Shown: positions 22,029-35,400 of the stretch, one piece after another
Layout of the letters: each line of letters starts with the position of its first letter
Numbering within the stretch: the stretch's first letter is position 1
Assembly: GCA_013076295.1 (NCBI GenBank)
Contig: RQOL01000945.1
Coordinates: forward strand, 58,645 to 122,644
Direction of reading: 5' to 3'
DNA length: 64,000 bases
Origin: Sanderia malayensis
Taxonomy: Eukaryota; Cnidaria; Scyphozoa; Semaeostomeae; Pelagiidae
The notes under the pieces: model-generated
The model's input: only the letters and a program-made list of their open reading frames with translations
Told to the model about the DNA's origin: nothing
The model's database searches: none
Program-made: the position numbers and the translations under genes

Positions 22029-24020
22029 CTATTTACGTTTTCGCCGTGTTAAATTGTTTCGATACCACAAATATAGCTGTGTGTGACCCATGAAATTGTC
22101 ATACTTCATGTACGAGAGCGATGGTTTTATTCTTTTGAGGCATGAGTTCATCTGCTCATTGGTCTGGCTGTTTATGCCTTTTAATACTGGATACATATCC
22201 ATTTTGTATCCAATACTGCACGCTGGAAAGAAACAGTATATGGTTTCGTAAGACATTTTGTTCTAGAACCATTTCAGAATAGTCACAGCATTTAGTTTTT
22301 GCAAAATAATTCATGTTAGTTTACGAATAGACATTCAATGGACAGTTTATCTTTGGTACCATTCTTTCAAACTTAAACAATTAGAAATTACCCGTATGAT
22401 TTCTCCAATGCAATCTATCAACCAAATACCAAGTATTCTTAAAGAAGTCCGGCTGGCGATTCAGGCAATATTCGTGGAGGTTGCAGGCATTATCATAAAT
22501 AATGCATTCTGGAGCTGTGAAAAGAAGTTATTATAGTAATTTAGAATGTTAGTGGTGAATGAATTGAGAGCTCTTTTGATATAACATTGCATAAGATGGC
22601 TAATCATATTCTGTTAGTACTTCTTAGTTCAAGCTTTATTCAATCTCAAAAGTCCTGTTATCTGTTAGAAAGAATACTGAAGCATTCACGTTAATAGTAT
22701 TCTATTATATTATATAAAATATATTCCATGAATATTTGTTCAAAGCACGGCTGTTTTTGATTATGAAATGATCTATTTCATAGTTACTTCATGAAATGTT
22801 AAAAGATGAGGATAACCGACATAACCTACCTTCAGAAAACCGTGTAAAAATTGTAGTGAAAGGCATGTCTGGAGACTCGTTCGTCAGCATAATCTCGAAT
22901 CAATAACAAATTTCTAAGAAAAAAATTCATTTCCATTGAAGTAAATGGGAATATGTCATAAAACGGTAAAGTATCTTACGGCATAAACCAAGGGAAATCT
23001 GAGCAGTCGTTTCTTTCTGACGTTGGTTAAATCCATTTTTACAATGTATAAATGTCTCCTGTTTCGTTAAGATGAACTGGGCATGGGAATAGCAGAGTGA
23101 TATAACTACATACAGCGCCAGATGTGGCTATAATTTGAAGGAAATCAAAAAAGATGGTTGTGTCATGACTCTTTGTGTGGGATTCGTGTATGCTGGGTGC
23201 ATGTGTTCATTGATTTGCTACATTTTCTTTTCTTTCTTAACATTATGTAACAAAGTAAGAGCAAGAGCAAGAACATAATTTAAAAGAGGAGTTCAACTAA
23301 CCATGCTCACGAAATATCGTGAAAATACCAGGTAAGAGAGAAGGATGACTGGTACTTATTTTCTGGCAGCTTCCTTTCCCTGTGTCTGTTTTCTTGTCAT
23401 CCATTGCATAACCTCCTCTTCTCCGTTGCTCTCTAAGAATGGGCCAACAGCTGTAAATAGAGGGCTGCTGATCACCCAGGGGGATATGATAATCTTCATC
23501 ATTTGTGAATGGAACTGTTGCCTTCTCTCGCAGTAGCTGAAGAACAGGGAAAAGCACTTCTGGACATCTGAAGTTGGGCACTGAAATTATTATTTTCTGC
23601 AATACTGGAAACTTATTCTCCAAAACACAAAGGATATCTGTGTCAGACCCATTACGAGAATGCAGCAGTTCACCAATAGCAGCTAGAAGCTCTTCGTCAG
23701 GATGAAGCAATCCACAAACTGGTGTTGAAGAAGAAAGCGCCTCTATAAAATAACTCCATCGTTTGGGACAAGAGAAAGGGGATGGACGAAACCTTTGACC
23801 ATGTTTTGTCACCATATATTGATGGTCCTCGATCATTGTAGACTGCTGAAGGTGATCAACTAAAGCATGAATCTCCATGTTATTCTCTCTCAGATATTCC
23901 ATCAACAATTCAAAGTCTTCGGCGGAGAGAGGCTTCTTCCTTTGTCTATTGGTACCGGCATATCGCTGCAGTAGTGAGCAATATTCTTTCTTTTGCACCA
24001 AGATTCGATCATGATATTTG
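22029..24020 (-). pseudogene. KDZ-like transposase-derived gene, 5' incomplete
   Basis: Four minus-strand exons join in phase: 24020-23302, 22913-22830, 22514-22392 and 22222-22029 (stop). Motifs run in order: a long region with RFRPSPFSCPKRWSYFIEAL, then HPSLLPGIFTIF, then NESPDMPF, then IIYDNACNLHEYCLNRQP, then LVDRLHWRNHTACSIGY, then LKGINSQTNEQMNSCLKRIK and SYMKYDNFMGHTQLYLW. This series (a D-x-x-C-x-L pair, then D-x-x-HW-x-NH) is one I associate with KDZ-like and related cysteine-cluster transposases of invertebrates; the exact family should be checked. An in-frame TGA lies in the 84-nt exon, about 6 residues in. The first exon has no ATG and its upstream neighbour is a different transposon gene, so the 5' end is missing. 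Confidence 0.68.
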
Positions 24021-24174
24021 CTAAAAACAAATTTTCAGCGATTTCAACATTTAGGAAGATTTATTTGAAGGATTTATTTTTGGGACAATGGCAGATGAAT
24101 GTACCTGTTGGAAAACAAGAGTTGTATAAAACACGAATTCTGTAACAATAAAACAAGAGTTCTGCTATGCATTT

Positions 24175-27140
24175 TCATTTCTGTTGTTCCGGATTTTTTG
24201 TAACAAAGAGCAACATAAACAACTTTTTTACTATAGAAATCTGACCTGTTTTGGTTTTTTCAATTTTGAAGACTTTGGTTTGACAAGCAACATCAGGTGC
24301 TGTTGATGAAGATGCTATAGGGGGACTGAAAACAAGCCACCAACTACCAGTGACATCCCCAGGGTATGGAACCACTCCATTCATTGTTTTGTTGATATTG
24401 TGACCATCTTCAATCATCCCTTTAATGCTGCTTTCATGGGGGCCAGCAATATCAACAGCAGCTCTCTTGTGGACTTGAAGAAGTCTTTTAATAGACCATG
24501 TGTCTAATTTGTTTATGAAAGCTGCCTGTTGATCTTTTGTCATTGACCTCCATTGCTCTAAGCTCATGCCATGGTGTTGAAACTCCTGTTTCAATTGGTA
24601 ATCACCCAAAGCCAAATATGCTCTTTCAACAACTCTGTTTTGCTGCTGAACCAGTTGGAAAATATCTCTAAGAAACAAGGACCATTCCTGTTTTGCATAC
24701 TTGTTTTTTTGCTTTACAGCGTTGTTTATGCATTCATTTGCATTTTGCGTGTAATGGACTGGTGGGTTACCAAGTCCTGATTGTTGTCTTGCGGATGCAA
24801 GCATAGACCTTTTGATTTTTGGCGAGATATGTTGGTCAAAGTAGGTGATGAAACTGCCTGTCTTGTCCTCATCTTTCAACACCTTCTGCCATTTAGCCTT
24901 CAACTGCTCCGATCTGCCTTCAAATTCTTCTGAACTTTCGCAGTCAACAATTCCTTTTACTTTCAGGTCACCTCTAACCTTTCCAAATATGTCTTCCAGA
25001 ATAGGAATCAGCTCGTCCTTGGTTACCCTGCACTTTTTTCACAATAGCGAATAATATCACCCTTTACATGAATTTCACAATTCAAATGAATGAATGATTC
25101 ATTCTTTTTGCCATACCTGGAAATCACACTTTTTTCAATTGCTGCTTCGCCATCAGTTCCAACACCAGATAGTATCAATTATTTCTTGTTGATGAGCTGT
25201 GAATGTGTGTCTAGCTGTTGCAGAAAGCATTGATAATCTTCATCTGTCTTTGTAGCATGTGTGACACTTGGACCTATCATCAGTAAGGGTCTGCCAGTTG
25301 CCTTGTTCTCTATGAATGGGTGATGATATGTTGTGAGAGTAATGTAAAATTCTCCACAATTATGTGCACCATCTATGCCCAGAATGGAGCGAAATCCAAC
25401 TGGTGTCTCTGTTGAACAGAAACGTTGCACGTCCCTCAACTGTTGATTGGTTGCCTGGAATGTTTTGGAGATGTCCTATTACTTTGTTTTCCAGAGAGGG
25501 TAGAGAAGCTCATATCTCTAGCAAACTCACCATCATTCACCATCTCTAGAATATCATAGAACTGATGCTTGGCTGGTCTCTTAAGCCTTGTCTCATTCGA
25601 ATCAGACGCATTTTTCGCTTTCAATGTGCTTTGATAGGCTATGTTGTATGCCTGTTTTGTATTTCTAGGCAACTCTGATTGATATTTTAAGTCATAGATG
25701 CTCCCCATTTCCAGAAATACATTATCTACAGCACTCTTTCCTGTATCTTGTTGGCATTCATCTTTCAGTTTCTTTAAAATATTCCTCTCCGTGCTTACAT
25801 GGGGCTCAGCTGTTGGATTTTTGGCATTTCCATGTGGCATCATGCGTACTGGCACTTCAATGTTATTTTTAAAGTAATAGTACAGTATACCTTTGTCAAG
25901 GCGCTCATCATTTCCATTAACTGCAGTCAGCACTTGACATCTAAATTCTTTTGTGTGCTTGTGTGTCCTGTAAGAGCGGTACAAGATATCAGCATATCTT
26001 GTTTGGGCGTACTGGCATTAGCAGGCACAAATTTACCTTTCTAAATCAAATCTAAAACGTACAATGCTGTTTTGCAGATCCCCTTTGTCATTTTGGTTGA
26101 GATTTTTGTTTCATCAATGCTTTGGCCACAGATTATGTCTAATGCTTCCTGAGCTGTTGCAGCTTGGGATGGGGTTCCGTACACAAGCACTCCAGATGGG
26201 CTAATTTCTCTCTGTTGATCGGCATTCTCATTGTTGTCACCATGAAGCAAAATATTTTATTTTACCATGGTTGGAAAAGTTAACATGAATGAATGAATAT
26301 AATTTTAATTCTATTGAGAATTGAATACAGCGTAAGTATAAACATAATCCGCTAATAATTTACCAGTAGCTCATGACAATTTTTCTTTTCAAAGATGCAA
26401 TTTGCGTTGGCTCTTCATTCGCAGTTCTTTCTTGTCGCCTCTTTAAATGTGCATTGTCCAGATTCTCTGATTTTGTTGGAGACTGTAGACTTTCCATGTC
26501 ACCTACCAGCTGCTGTAGCTGAGAAACATTGAAGGAGAAAGTTCACGTTTATGCTAACTCGTCGCTATATGTTATATTAGACATTCAACTATTGGGATTA
26601 TTTATGTCATATTTATTTTGATTTGCTTACTTTGCAACTGCTTGTTGTACCACATGCGTCACAGTATTCTGCTTCGAAATTGTTTTCAAGGGTGCAAACT
26701 TCGCATGTTCATGTAGGAGAACCCACCTGCAAGGATTTGTAAAATGAAGTTTTATCCATTATTTAACAAAAGGGGAAGCGTATATACCGTTGAGCGTTGA
26801 TAATGAATACCTATTTCAAAATATATTTAATTTCTTTACCTCGGGTACGGATGAATCACATGCCTTGCATGTCTTGCAGTCTTTAGAATTTATTAATGTG
26901 CAGACATGTCCAATTCAACTGACTGCCACACTTGAAAAACCGTAAGAAGTATGATTATTTTAAATACATAATGTTTATGCTATTAGCTACCTACTGAAAT
27001 ATTTAACGTAAACTCCTTTTCAGATTTAAGAATTGGCATTTAATAACAGCGACCATGAAGAACGAAAAACATACATATATCAATACCTGTTCATTCATTG
27101 CTTCATCTTCTGAACTGCTAGAAATTTTGATGATTGCATT
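24175..27140 (-). pseudogene. MULE-like transposase with RanBP2-type zinc finger
   Basis: Minus-strand fragments in order are: a probable first exon (about 27145-27085, MASNAIIKISSSSEDEAMNEQ-like start); Cys-rich CKTCKACDSS (about 26890); a RanBP2-type finger TCEVCTLENNFEAEYCDACG (about 26720-26660); a Gln/Lys-rich exon (26530-26390); 26250-26041; and 25984-25436 with VPVRMMPHGNAKN. They continue with 25439-25179 ([20 protein letters not shown], the first catalytic Asp region), GVGTDGEAAI (about 25155) and 24903-24175 (HYTQNANECINNAVKQK). The last three elements are typical of MULE/Mutator-like DDE transposases. Breaks include a TGA in place of the conserved Trp of the zinc finger, a frameshift at about 25440, a stop near 25178 and a frameshift at about 25030. 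It is dead. Confidence 0.75.
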
Positions 27141-27559
27141 GCTGGCCATAATGTTGTATTGGCACAACGTGGTGTTGTACGGGTCAATCAGATCAGGTAT
27201 AAAGGCAAGAAATACACAGAGATGTTGCTTTCTAAGATTCCGATCCCAAACTGAACTAAAAGCCCCTGTGCACCTTTGTTTAAACTCTAATTACATAATT
27301 TTTGCAACAACTGACGTTATTTGAAACTATTCCAAAAATATTAAAGTGTCTACATGTATATACTAAGATTAGCGCCTCATCATGTCGCTGAGGATGAAAT
27401 AAGCACTCATTGATTTATTCATATTATATTGAATACAATACATAATATTATGACTAACAAAGGTACGCAGGATGTGTGCGGTACATGTGACAGAGACAGA
27501 TCTACACCGCAAAAGATATCACATACAAGTGCGAAGATCAACACATATATTTAAATAAT

Positions 27560-27725
27560 CTCATTTCGCCTTTTAGTAATTCGTTCCATGTTTTAGTAAA
27601 TTTCGTCTCGCCTTTTAGTAAAACCGTTCCGTGTTTTAGTAAATTTCTTGTTCCGTTCCGCCAGCTGTTTCGTTTCGCATTTCATTTCGCATTTCGTTTC
27701 GCGTTCCGTGTTTTAGAAGTAGCCA
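27560..27725. repeat. CCTTTTAGTAA / TTTCGTTTCGC repeat
   Basis: Four copies of a CCGTTCCGTGTTTTAGTAAATT-like phrase are followed by a run of TTTCGCATTTCGTTTCGC. The array is short, irregular and has no coding potential. Confidence 0.75.
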
Positions 27726-29455
27726 AAATCTAACAAGAATGAACAGAGCAACAGGCTTTTTTAGGATCTAGGCTAATCTATCAAATGATATGAAGACAAT
27801 TGAAAAATACAAAGAGAAATCCGTTTTGTCAAGACATTTAAAATAAAATGAAAACAAAATCAACACAATACAATAAAATATGATTTGTGTCTTATTTTTG
27901 AACTAAAATTTGCGTTGTTTTAACTTTGTCAGGAAGTTTCCACACTCTAAGTTGTTGTTCCCGTCCGTCATGTCCCGCCTCCCGCTCCGGCTCCACACAT
28001 GCACGCAGCCTTCATAACAGCAATTGTGTTGCTATCCAGTTTACCATTCTGAGCAATTTCCAGTTTTATATCTGCTGATTTTCATGCCATGCATGATGCA
28101 AAGAACTCAAATGTTTCGACCATACTTCAGTTGTTTTTACTGTAACTTCCTCTATATAAGCAAGCCTTTCCGGTCTCCGCGGTGGCGCTCCTTGCTCCAG
28201 AAGGCGCCGGGCCTAAAATAAATCATAACAACTAAAGTTTAATTTGCTGATACTAAAAAAAAATCCGAATATCGACCTTGTAGTAACATCGAGCATGCAA
28301 AATAGGTCTTAGAAGCTGTCAATAGCATTTATTTCTATGCTATGAATAATATGATACTGTACCATCCACGACAAAACAAAAAATACTGTACCTTCCACGA
28401 TTTCCAGGTGTTCAAAATGTGGGAAAAGGTCCCTCCTTTACCATTTGTTGCTTCACAGTTTTTAAATTTTACTCGATCATACCAAAAATCCATGTTTTTG
28501 CCTATGTGATAGGCATTTACGCATTGAAATCAGTACTTTTACCTGTCAAAAACTCTTGTCAACAAGATGGTCGAAAAGGGTCGCCTTTCCGGAGCTTCGT
28601 TCACACCCTAGTTTAGTATATATCCTATCTCTATGGTGGTTTGTCTGAGCCTTCTGAATAGTATTTTTATTGAGACACCATCTCTAGCTAGCTGGCTGTT
28701 CGCTACTGATGTAGCTCATCTGCCCTTTGAAAGGTCTTATTTTTATTCCTGCAGGGTTGCTAGCCACCCACCTCACTGAACAAGGCAATGGGGGAGCCGG
28801 TTGAGTCGCCGACGACCCAACCATGAAATAGGTAGAATCGCATTACAAAGCATTTATTCCCTGTGGAATTTTATGAATCATGCCAAAATGAAATTGAAAC
28901 ATTAATACAAAAACAAAAAGAAAAAACGCTTTCTCCCCTGATTGACCCTACTGGGCATTGAAAATAGGATGGGATGGATAACTGGAGTTATAACTTTTTG
29001 ATAGTGATCACAAAATCATGGCAGGGAAGAACAAACCTTTCTTACCTTTGCAGTAATATTTTAAGCAGGGAAATCATCAGAAACTTGACAGATACACAGA
29101 CTAGCCATTTGATAAGAAATTTTTAACATTTGTAAGTGGAGAAAACAAATTTCACATGCAAAATGTCATGTATTTTCCATTTTATGTCTTGCTCTACAGA
29201 CAAAACTTTACTTACATGTCATGAGAAAATGAAAATTGCTTCTCTGAAGGTTTTTGATAAATGCTGACTACCCGCATGCTGACGAACGGACGTACTTTTC
29301 AGCGCTGTTTACTTCAAAGAGATTTAATTTCACGTTTGTCCTTCGGGGATATAATTTCTCTATCCTATCTTAGTTTTATTTACGTTTATTTTTATTTTAT
29401 CAATGCTAAACCAATAATATATGAAAATACTGAAGTAATATAATAATAAATCAAA
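27726..29455. other. No gene recognised; includes probable LINE 5' region
   Basis: Mixed-composition DNA without a supported gene. The last 200-300 bases before 29456 are likely the 5' untranslated region of the LINE. The LINE 5' boundary is not visible. Confidence 0.45.
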
Positions 29456-30222
29456 ATGGATCCTCAAAATATTGAGTCAATTATCAAAGAGGCAGTAAAA
29501 AAGGCGATCGAGGTCGAACTGAAAAACACACGGAAGCTGTCGAAAAAAAGATTGAAAAAGCTATAACGAAAATCGAAGATATTTGTCAGAAAATGAAAGA
29601 AGTTGAAAAGACACAAGAAGAGATGAAAAAGAAACAAGACCTAAACAGGCAACATATTGACAGATTATTGAAGGAAAGCGTCAAGAAAGAAAAGGAGAAT
29701 GAAGCTCTTCTCAAAAAATTGAAAAAGAACGAGGAGGAATTAAAGCGAGCGAATCAAGCGGTGGATGATTTAGAACAGTATGGGAGAAAGACCATGCTTG
29801 AAATATCTGGTTTTCCGAGAAAAGACCAGGAAACGGCGACTAATCTTGTGGTGAAGCTGGCTGAGAAACTGGAGATCAATTTGGACGTGGAACATATTGA
29901 AGCGTGCCACAGAATTTCGCCACGGGATGATGCTCCGATAATCGTGGAGTTTTTATCGAGAAAAATGCGGGACGAGTTTCTTAGTCAGAAAAAGAAAGTA
30001 AGGAACTTGACAATTGCGGATTTGGGGTTTGTTGCTGATGCTGGAAGTGCAGGAAAGACTTATATCAACGAAAGCTTGACAAAGAAACGCAAAGGACTAC
30101 TCAGAGACATAACAATGGGAAGGGATGAGTACAATTTTAAGTTTATTTGGAGCAATAAGGGGAAAATTTTCGTTCGCAAGAGTGAAAATTCTCCTCCTAT
30201 TCTGATCAATAAATTTAAATGA
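29456..30222 (+). pseudogene. LINE ORF1, coiled coil plus RRM-like region
   Basis: ATG at 29456 (CAAAATGG context) opens a Lys/Glu-rich frame. It is interrupted by a frameshift around 29525-29545 and resumes in the frame that runs to 30222. The downstream part is a strong predicted coiled coil up to about KRANQAVDDLEQYGRKT. A globular region follows with LEISGFPRKD and EACHRISPRDDAPIIVEF, as in ORF1 proteins of CR1/L2-type LINEs, which bind element RNA. It ends 14 bases before ORF2. Confidence 0.75.
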
Positions 30223-30236
30223 TCTTCGCAAGCTAA

Positions 30237-32112
30237 ATGAGTAATGCCATACCTAAATGTCCTAAATGCACAAACTGTGTATTGGACAGTCAACAATCTA
30301 TTTGCTGCGACTCGTGCGATTCTTGGTTTCACCTAGAATGCGCATCAATTTCGTTAAAAGATTTTGAATGTTTTGTTGAAAACGAAAAACTTTTATGGTT
30401 TTGTAAAAATTGTCTCAGAGATTCTTTACCTTTTCAGTCCCTCGATGATAACATATTTTTAAATTACTTGAGCACTCTTAATCAAACTGAAAAAAGTAAA
30501 AGAGTTTTTAATAAATTAATTTCTAAAGAATCAAACTATAGTAAAATCTGTAAAGTTTGTGATAAGAAAGTCTGAAATTGCGCAAAATCAGTTCCATGCG
30601 TCATGTGCAAATCATTAATCCACAGGAAATGTTCTCTTTTGAAATCATGGCAATTGACAGATCTCCCAAAGCTGCCAATTAACTGGAATTGCAAACACTG
30701 CATGAGGAATGTTTTTCCGTTTGGACACACACTGCACAATGATCTATTAGATCTAGCTTTTAATTCGAATTTCGCATGCGTTTGCCAAAAATATGGCTCA
30801 ATAATTCCGACAGACTATCGGCTTCTTGACAAGCTAGACTTTTCAAAGCTTAGGCTTTCCGAAAAAGATGAACTTTCTGATAATGACATTGACAATTATG
30901 TTGAATGGCATTCTAACTTCGATTATTACACCACGCACGGCTTTCATAAACTTGTGAAAAACGCACAGGAAGACACTGACGTCAATCAACTTAGCATGTT
31001 GCACTCAAATATTTGCTCGTTGTTAAGTAATATCGAAAAAGTTGAAGAGCTTTTAGTTAGCCTCGATTTCAACTTTGATATTCTTGCTCTTAGCGAAACA
31101 TGGCACTGCAAAAAATCGGAGAATAATTTTCAAAATCTTTAAATTCCTGGCTATGAGCCGTGTAAGGGCAAACAAGGGGTTAGTCAAAATGGTGGTTGTG
31201 GTCTGTTTGTCAAGGAAAACCTCGATTTCAATGAAAGAACAGAGCTTGATAAATCCTTCAAATCTAACGATTGTGAATTTGAAGCTTCCTGGATTGAGTT
31301 AAGCAATTGTAAAAAGTCTAACATTGTTATTGGTGTAGTATATAATCATCCGTGAAAGGACCCAGCTAAATTTTTCGAATATTTCTCAGTAATACTTAAG
31401 AAGCTACTTAAAGAAAATAAAACAATCTTAATTTCAGGTGACTTTAACCTTGACCTTCTTAAATATGACAAAAAGCCTGTCGTTGAAGAATTCCTAAATT
31501 TAATCTTTTCAAATTCATTTCAACCATTAATTATGCAGCCATCTAGAATTGTGAACAGAAGTCAACCTTCCTTAATAGATAACATTTTTACAAACAGTAT
31601 AGATAATAAATCCTACAGTGGCAATCTCGTCACCCCTATTTCTGACCATATGCCTAACTTTGTTTTTTTAAAGACAAGCATAAATCGAAATAAGCACAAA
31701 AGTATTAACCAACGTGACTTTAAAAATTTTAATGAATCTAATTACAAGGCCGATATTGAAGCTATAAATTTCCAATCAACCTATTCAAATACATTATCTT
31801 TGGATGAAAAATATAATTACTTTCAAAATAGCATTATGGAAGTTATTAATAAACATGCACCCATAAAAACTCTAAGTCGTAAGAAAATTAAGCTAAAACG
31901 TAAGCCATGGATCACATCTGGAATACTTAAATCGATATCGGTAAAAAACAAGCTTTATAAGAAATTCTTAAAATCTAAAGACATCTTTTGGTATCAAAGG
32001 TATAAATACTATAAAGATAAACTAAATCATTTAATACGAAAAAGTAAACAAAATCATTATAAAAGTTACTTTGACAAATTTAGATTCAAATGACACAAAA
32101 TATGGGATGTCA
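30237..32112 (+). pseudogene. LINE ORF2 part 1, PHD and APE endonuclease
   Basis: One frame with four in-frame stops (TGA about 30573, TAA about 31140, TGA about 31353, TGA about 32091). Its order is a first zinc finger CPKCTNCVLDSQQSICCDSC, then a second Cys/His cluster (CVMCKSLIHRKC, CKHCMRN), then an AP-endonuclease-like domain. The endonuclease shows LSMLHSNICSLLSN, ILALSETWH, ISGDFNLDLL and PISDHMPNF, the usual catalytic N, E, D/N and SDH landmarks. The reading is cut by the 5.9-kb transposon at 32116 just after HKIWDVI. Confidence 0.85.
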
Positions 32113-32404
32113 TTAGGGACCTGTCATAAAGTATCTACTACAGGGGGGCGGAGGATATATGGCTTTATCAGAAAAAAATTTCATAGCCCCTACGAAAAGG
32201 GACAGAAAAATTCCATGGCCCATAGTGAAAAGGCAAATAATTTTCGTGGCCCATGTCAACAATTCATGGTTTTCTTTTCAGCGTGCTGACAGTATAAAGT
32301 ATCTAGACGCTTTATTTTTTGTATGTTTTCATAATGACATTAAATTGTTGCAATAAAATCTACAATATAAAATTCACTTCGCTCTTTACTAACTATATAA
32401 GTGT

Positions 32405-35400
32405 TTACATGAAGCGAACTCTGTTGTAGTTTGTGGCGACACGACCACTTTTTGTTTTTGTGAAGATACTCTCAGGAGCAAAATCATTATCATTATTCTC
32501 ACTGTCACCATCACTGTCATCATCTCCCTCTTCACTGTCACCATCGTTACAGACTGTTGCACGAATCACATCATCCTCTGTGCTTGTGTTGCTGCTGTCG
32601 TCCCAAAAATTGCTATCATGATCATCTTCATTTTCTGAAATGTCATCTTCTTCCATTGCTGTTGTTCGTTTGTCTCTAGCATCATCTCTTATTTCATCCA
32701 CTGGAACAAGCGTTGTTGCAATATGTCCTTGAATGAAATTTACCTTTGTGCGCTTTTTAAGCATCACAGCATGTTTCAGTTGATAATGATGAAGGTATTT
32801 GTCCAGGACATTTACTGTCTGTTTCTTCAGCAAGCCACTCTGAAACAAATCAACCCAATCAAACGCACCAAATTCCTTTTCCTTATTTGCTTCCCGATTT
32901 TGCTTTCTCACATCTTGGCGCTTTTCTTTTCGTATTCTTATATTATCCAAGTGATTGCGATAGTCTGAAACTAACTTGACAGGGCAAATGAAGGTTTTGC
33001 TGAATTGTTCGATTCCCTCATTTGTCTCCAGATCAACTGGTGTTTCAAAGACACTCAAATATTTGAACTTGTTCACTGCATAATTTGGATACGGTTTGGG
33101 AATTCTGTTGCATGGTGGTCCAACCCAGTGGTTGTCTTCACAAAAGCTGCAAAGTCCTTCTCCCAGATCATTGCAAGCACCTTTCACATACTCAGCATAT
33201 TTCTCACCGATTTCGAAGTGGGAATCTTTAAACTGTTCAAGCATTTTGTAGTAACTACCACCAGGTAGTGCAGCCTTCTTGTTATCCGGAGAGAGGAGAT
33301 AGTTCTTCAAAAACACTTCATCTGTAAAAAACATGTCTTCTTTATCATGGGAAACAAATGCTTTCAAGAACCCACCAGGAGCTGTTGCTCCATCCATTCT
33401 CAGTGTAATCTCTTTGCAAACTCCGAAAGCGTTTTTCCGCATTCTGCTGTATTCATGTTCTTCAAGGTCTGCCATAGACATGTTAGCTATCGTGTCTTCG
33501 TCCAGTCCTTCAAATTCTTTAAGCTCTTCCCATTCAATACTACCACCATCACAAATGGCATCACCAACGTAACTTTGGCACCGCTCAACCTCGTTATGGC
33601 TACTATCATCATTAGCCAGATGATCACGAATGTAAAAATCTAAGTTCCAAATCATCACTGTTTCAACCATTCTTATTTTGACATCGTTATTTGATATGCC
33701 AACACCAGGGCCAGCATCAGTAAACTTGTGGAGCCGTGACTTTATCTGTGGTTTGAACTGGAGCAGACTGTTTCTTGTTTTGCTGCAGTTTTGCTTCAAT
33801 TCCTTTACATCATCCCACACTGCATGTGTATCTTCCTCTTTCTCCACCGTGCTGCAAACTTTCCCACACTGAGAAATTAACGATTCAATTTCGTCCTTTA
33901 TGACCTTGGTGTCCAATGATCCTTCGTCTTGGGTGTTGTCTACCATGTTCAAATCATCCAAACAGTTAGTCAGTAACTTGAAAAGCGAGGTAACTCTCGC
34001 CAATTCGTAACGTCTGTGAATACAATCTTTTTCTTGCATAATCTTCATCACATCCTCTCTGAGAGTGGAAATTTCATAATGCCTCAACTTGTCAAACACT
34101 CGAAATAAAACACTGTGAAATGTTTTCGCGTACGTTGCATCTGGCTCAGCATTGGCATCAAACAAATATGGCTCTTCATACTTCATTCTAAAAATAACGG
34201 CCATATTACTTCATTCTAAAAGTCTCTATATCGGGTCGACAAATGACATTTGCCTAGACTGCAAAGATATCCCACCTGTAAAGCTCACTAGCCCAAACTG
34301 TTCCTGAGCTCCCAACAAAGTACTTTGGACGGTTAAAGACAAGAGTCTCATCGTTGGTCAACTTGACTTTTTGTTCACCTTCGATCTCTTCCAATGCATA
34401 GTTCATCACGCGGTTTACTCCTGGGGTTGCATTGACCATGCTCAGTGGAAAATCATACTTCGGCAAGACTCATTGCTTTGATGGATCTGATGACTGAATA
34501 ACTCGCTGGTTTCTTGAACTGTGCATACCTGAATTAGGAAGTATTAAATTATTAAAGCCAATAGCTCAATCAGCGTGATTCGCCAGTTTTGGAAACTTTA
34601 TAACATATGCAATGAGACGAGGAAATTTCAATAAAAGATAGAGGAGAGGTCTATAGATATAAAGTTATTTTAGTGTGTGACGAACCTGTTCCAGTTCCTG
34701 GGCGAAAGTACGCTTTATCATCTCTTGAAATGAATAAATTGCTGCGAAGGCCAATCCCATTGTCTTGAAGACACTGCTTCATAAGAATGTTTTTCTTGAA
34801 CGCTTGTTGGTGATGAGTGAGCAGATTTTCTTTGTCTTCAAGTTTCGGAGGTTTCTTGCTGCAAAATAAGCCAAGACCGATGTGCTTCTTTGCTTGGTGG
34901 CTTCTTTTGTTTTTTGCACGACCTCTGTTGTACACAGTAGTAGAAGACTTGATAGGCTTCAAGCCCCTACTAATTCGGCTATGGTTGGCGATTCTTAAAA
35001 AATCCTTCTTCTTCACACGATGGTTAAGGTACATGACTGAGTCATGCCGTCTGCCATGGGCAGTAGATTTGCTTTCAATACAGTCATGAATGAATTGTTC
35101 ATCAATTTCATCTAGAACAACTGGCCTGCCACTTGATTTCTTTCGAAGCCCTATTCGACGTTCATTAATCAACCGATTTGTTGCGTTCTTCACCATTTTT
35201 CGTAGGTTCTTTGGTAAAGGCCTTAGGTCCATTTCCTCCAACATGCGTTTTGACTCAGCGTGCCTTGACTGAATATCTTCCAAATCTTGATGTAAATCAA
35301 GAAGTTGCATTTTCCCCCAAGAGTTAGCTTTCATCCATAACTTTCTCCTCATCTATGCAATGCTATTCTCCATCCTAACAATTTTAGACGTGATACTGTT

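Noticed and set aside
27560..27725. CRISPR-like array
   Set aside because: Repeat units are irregular, there are no unique spacers of constant length, and the context is eukaryotic.
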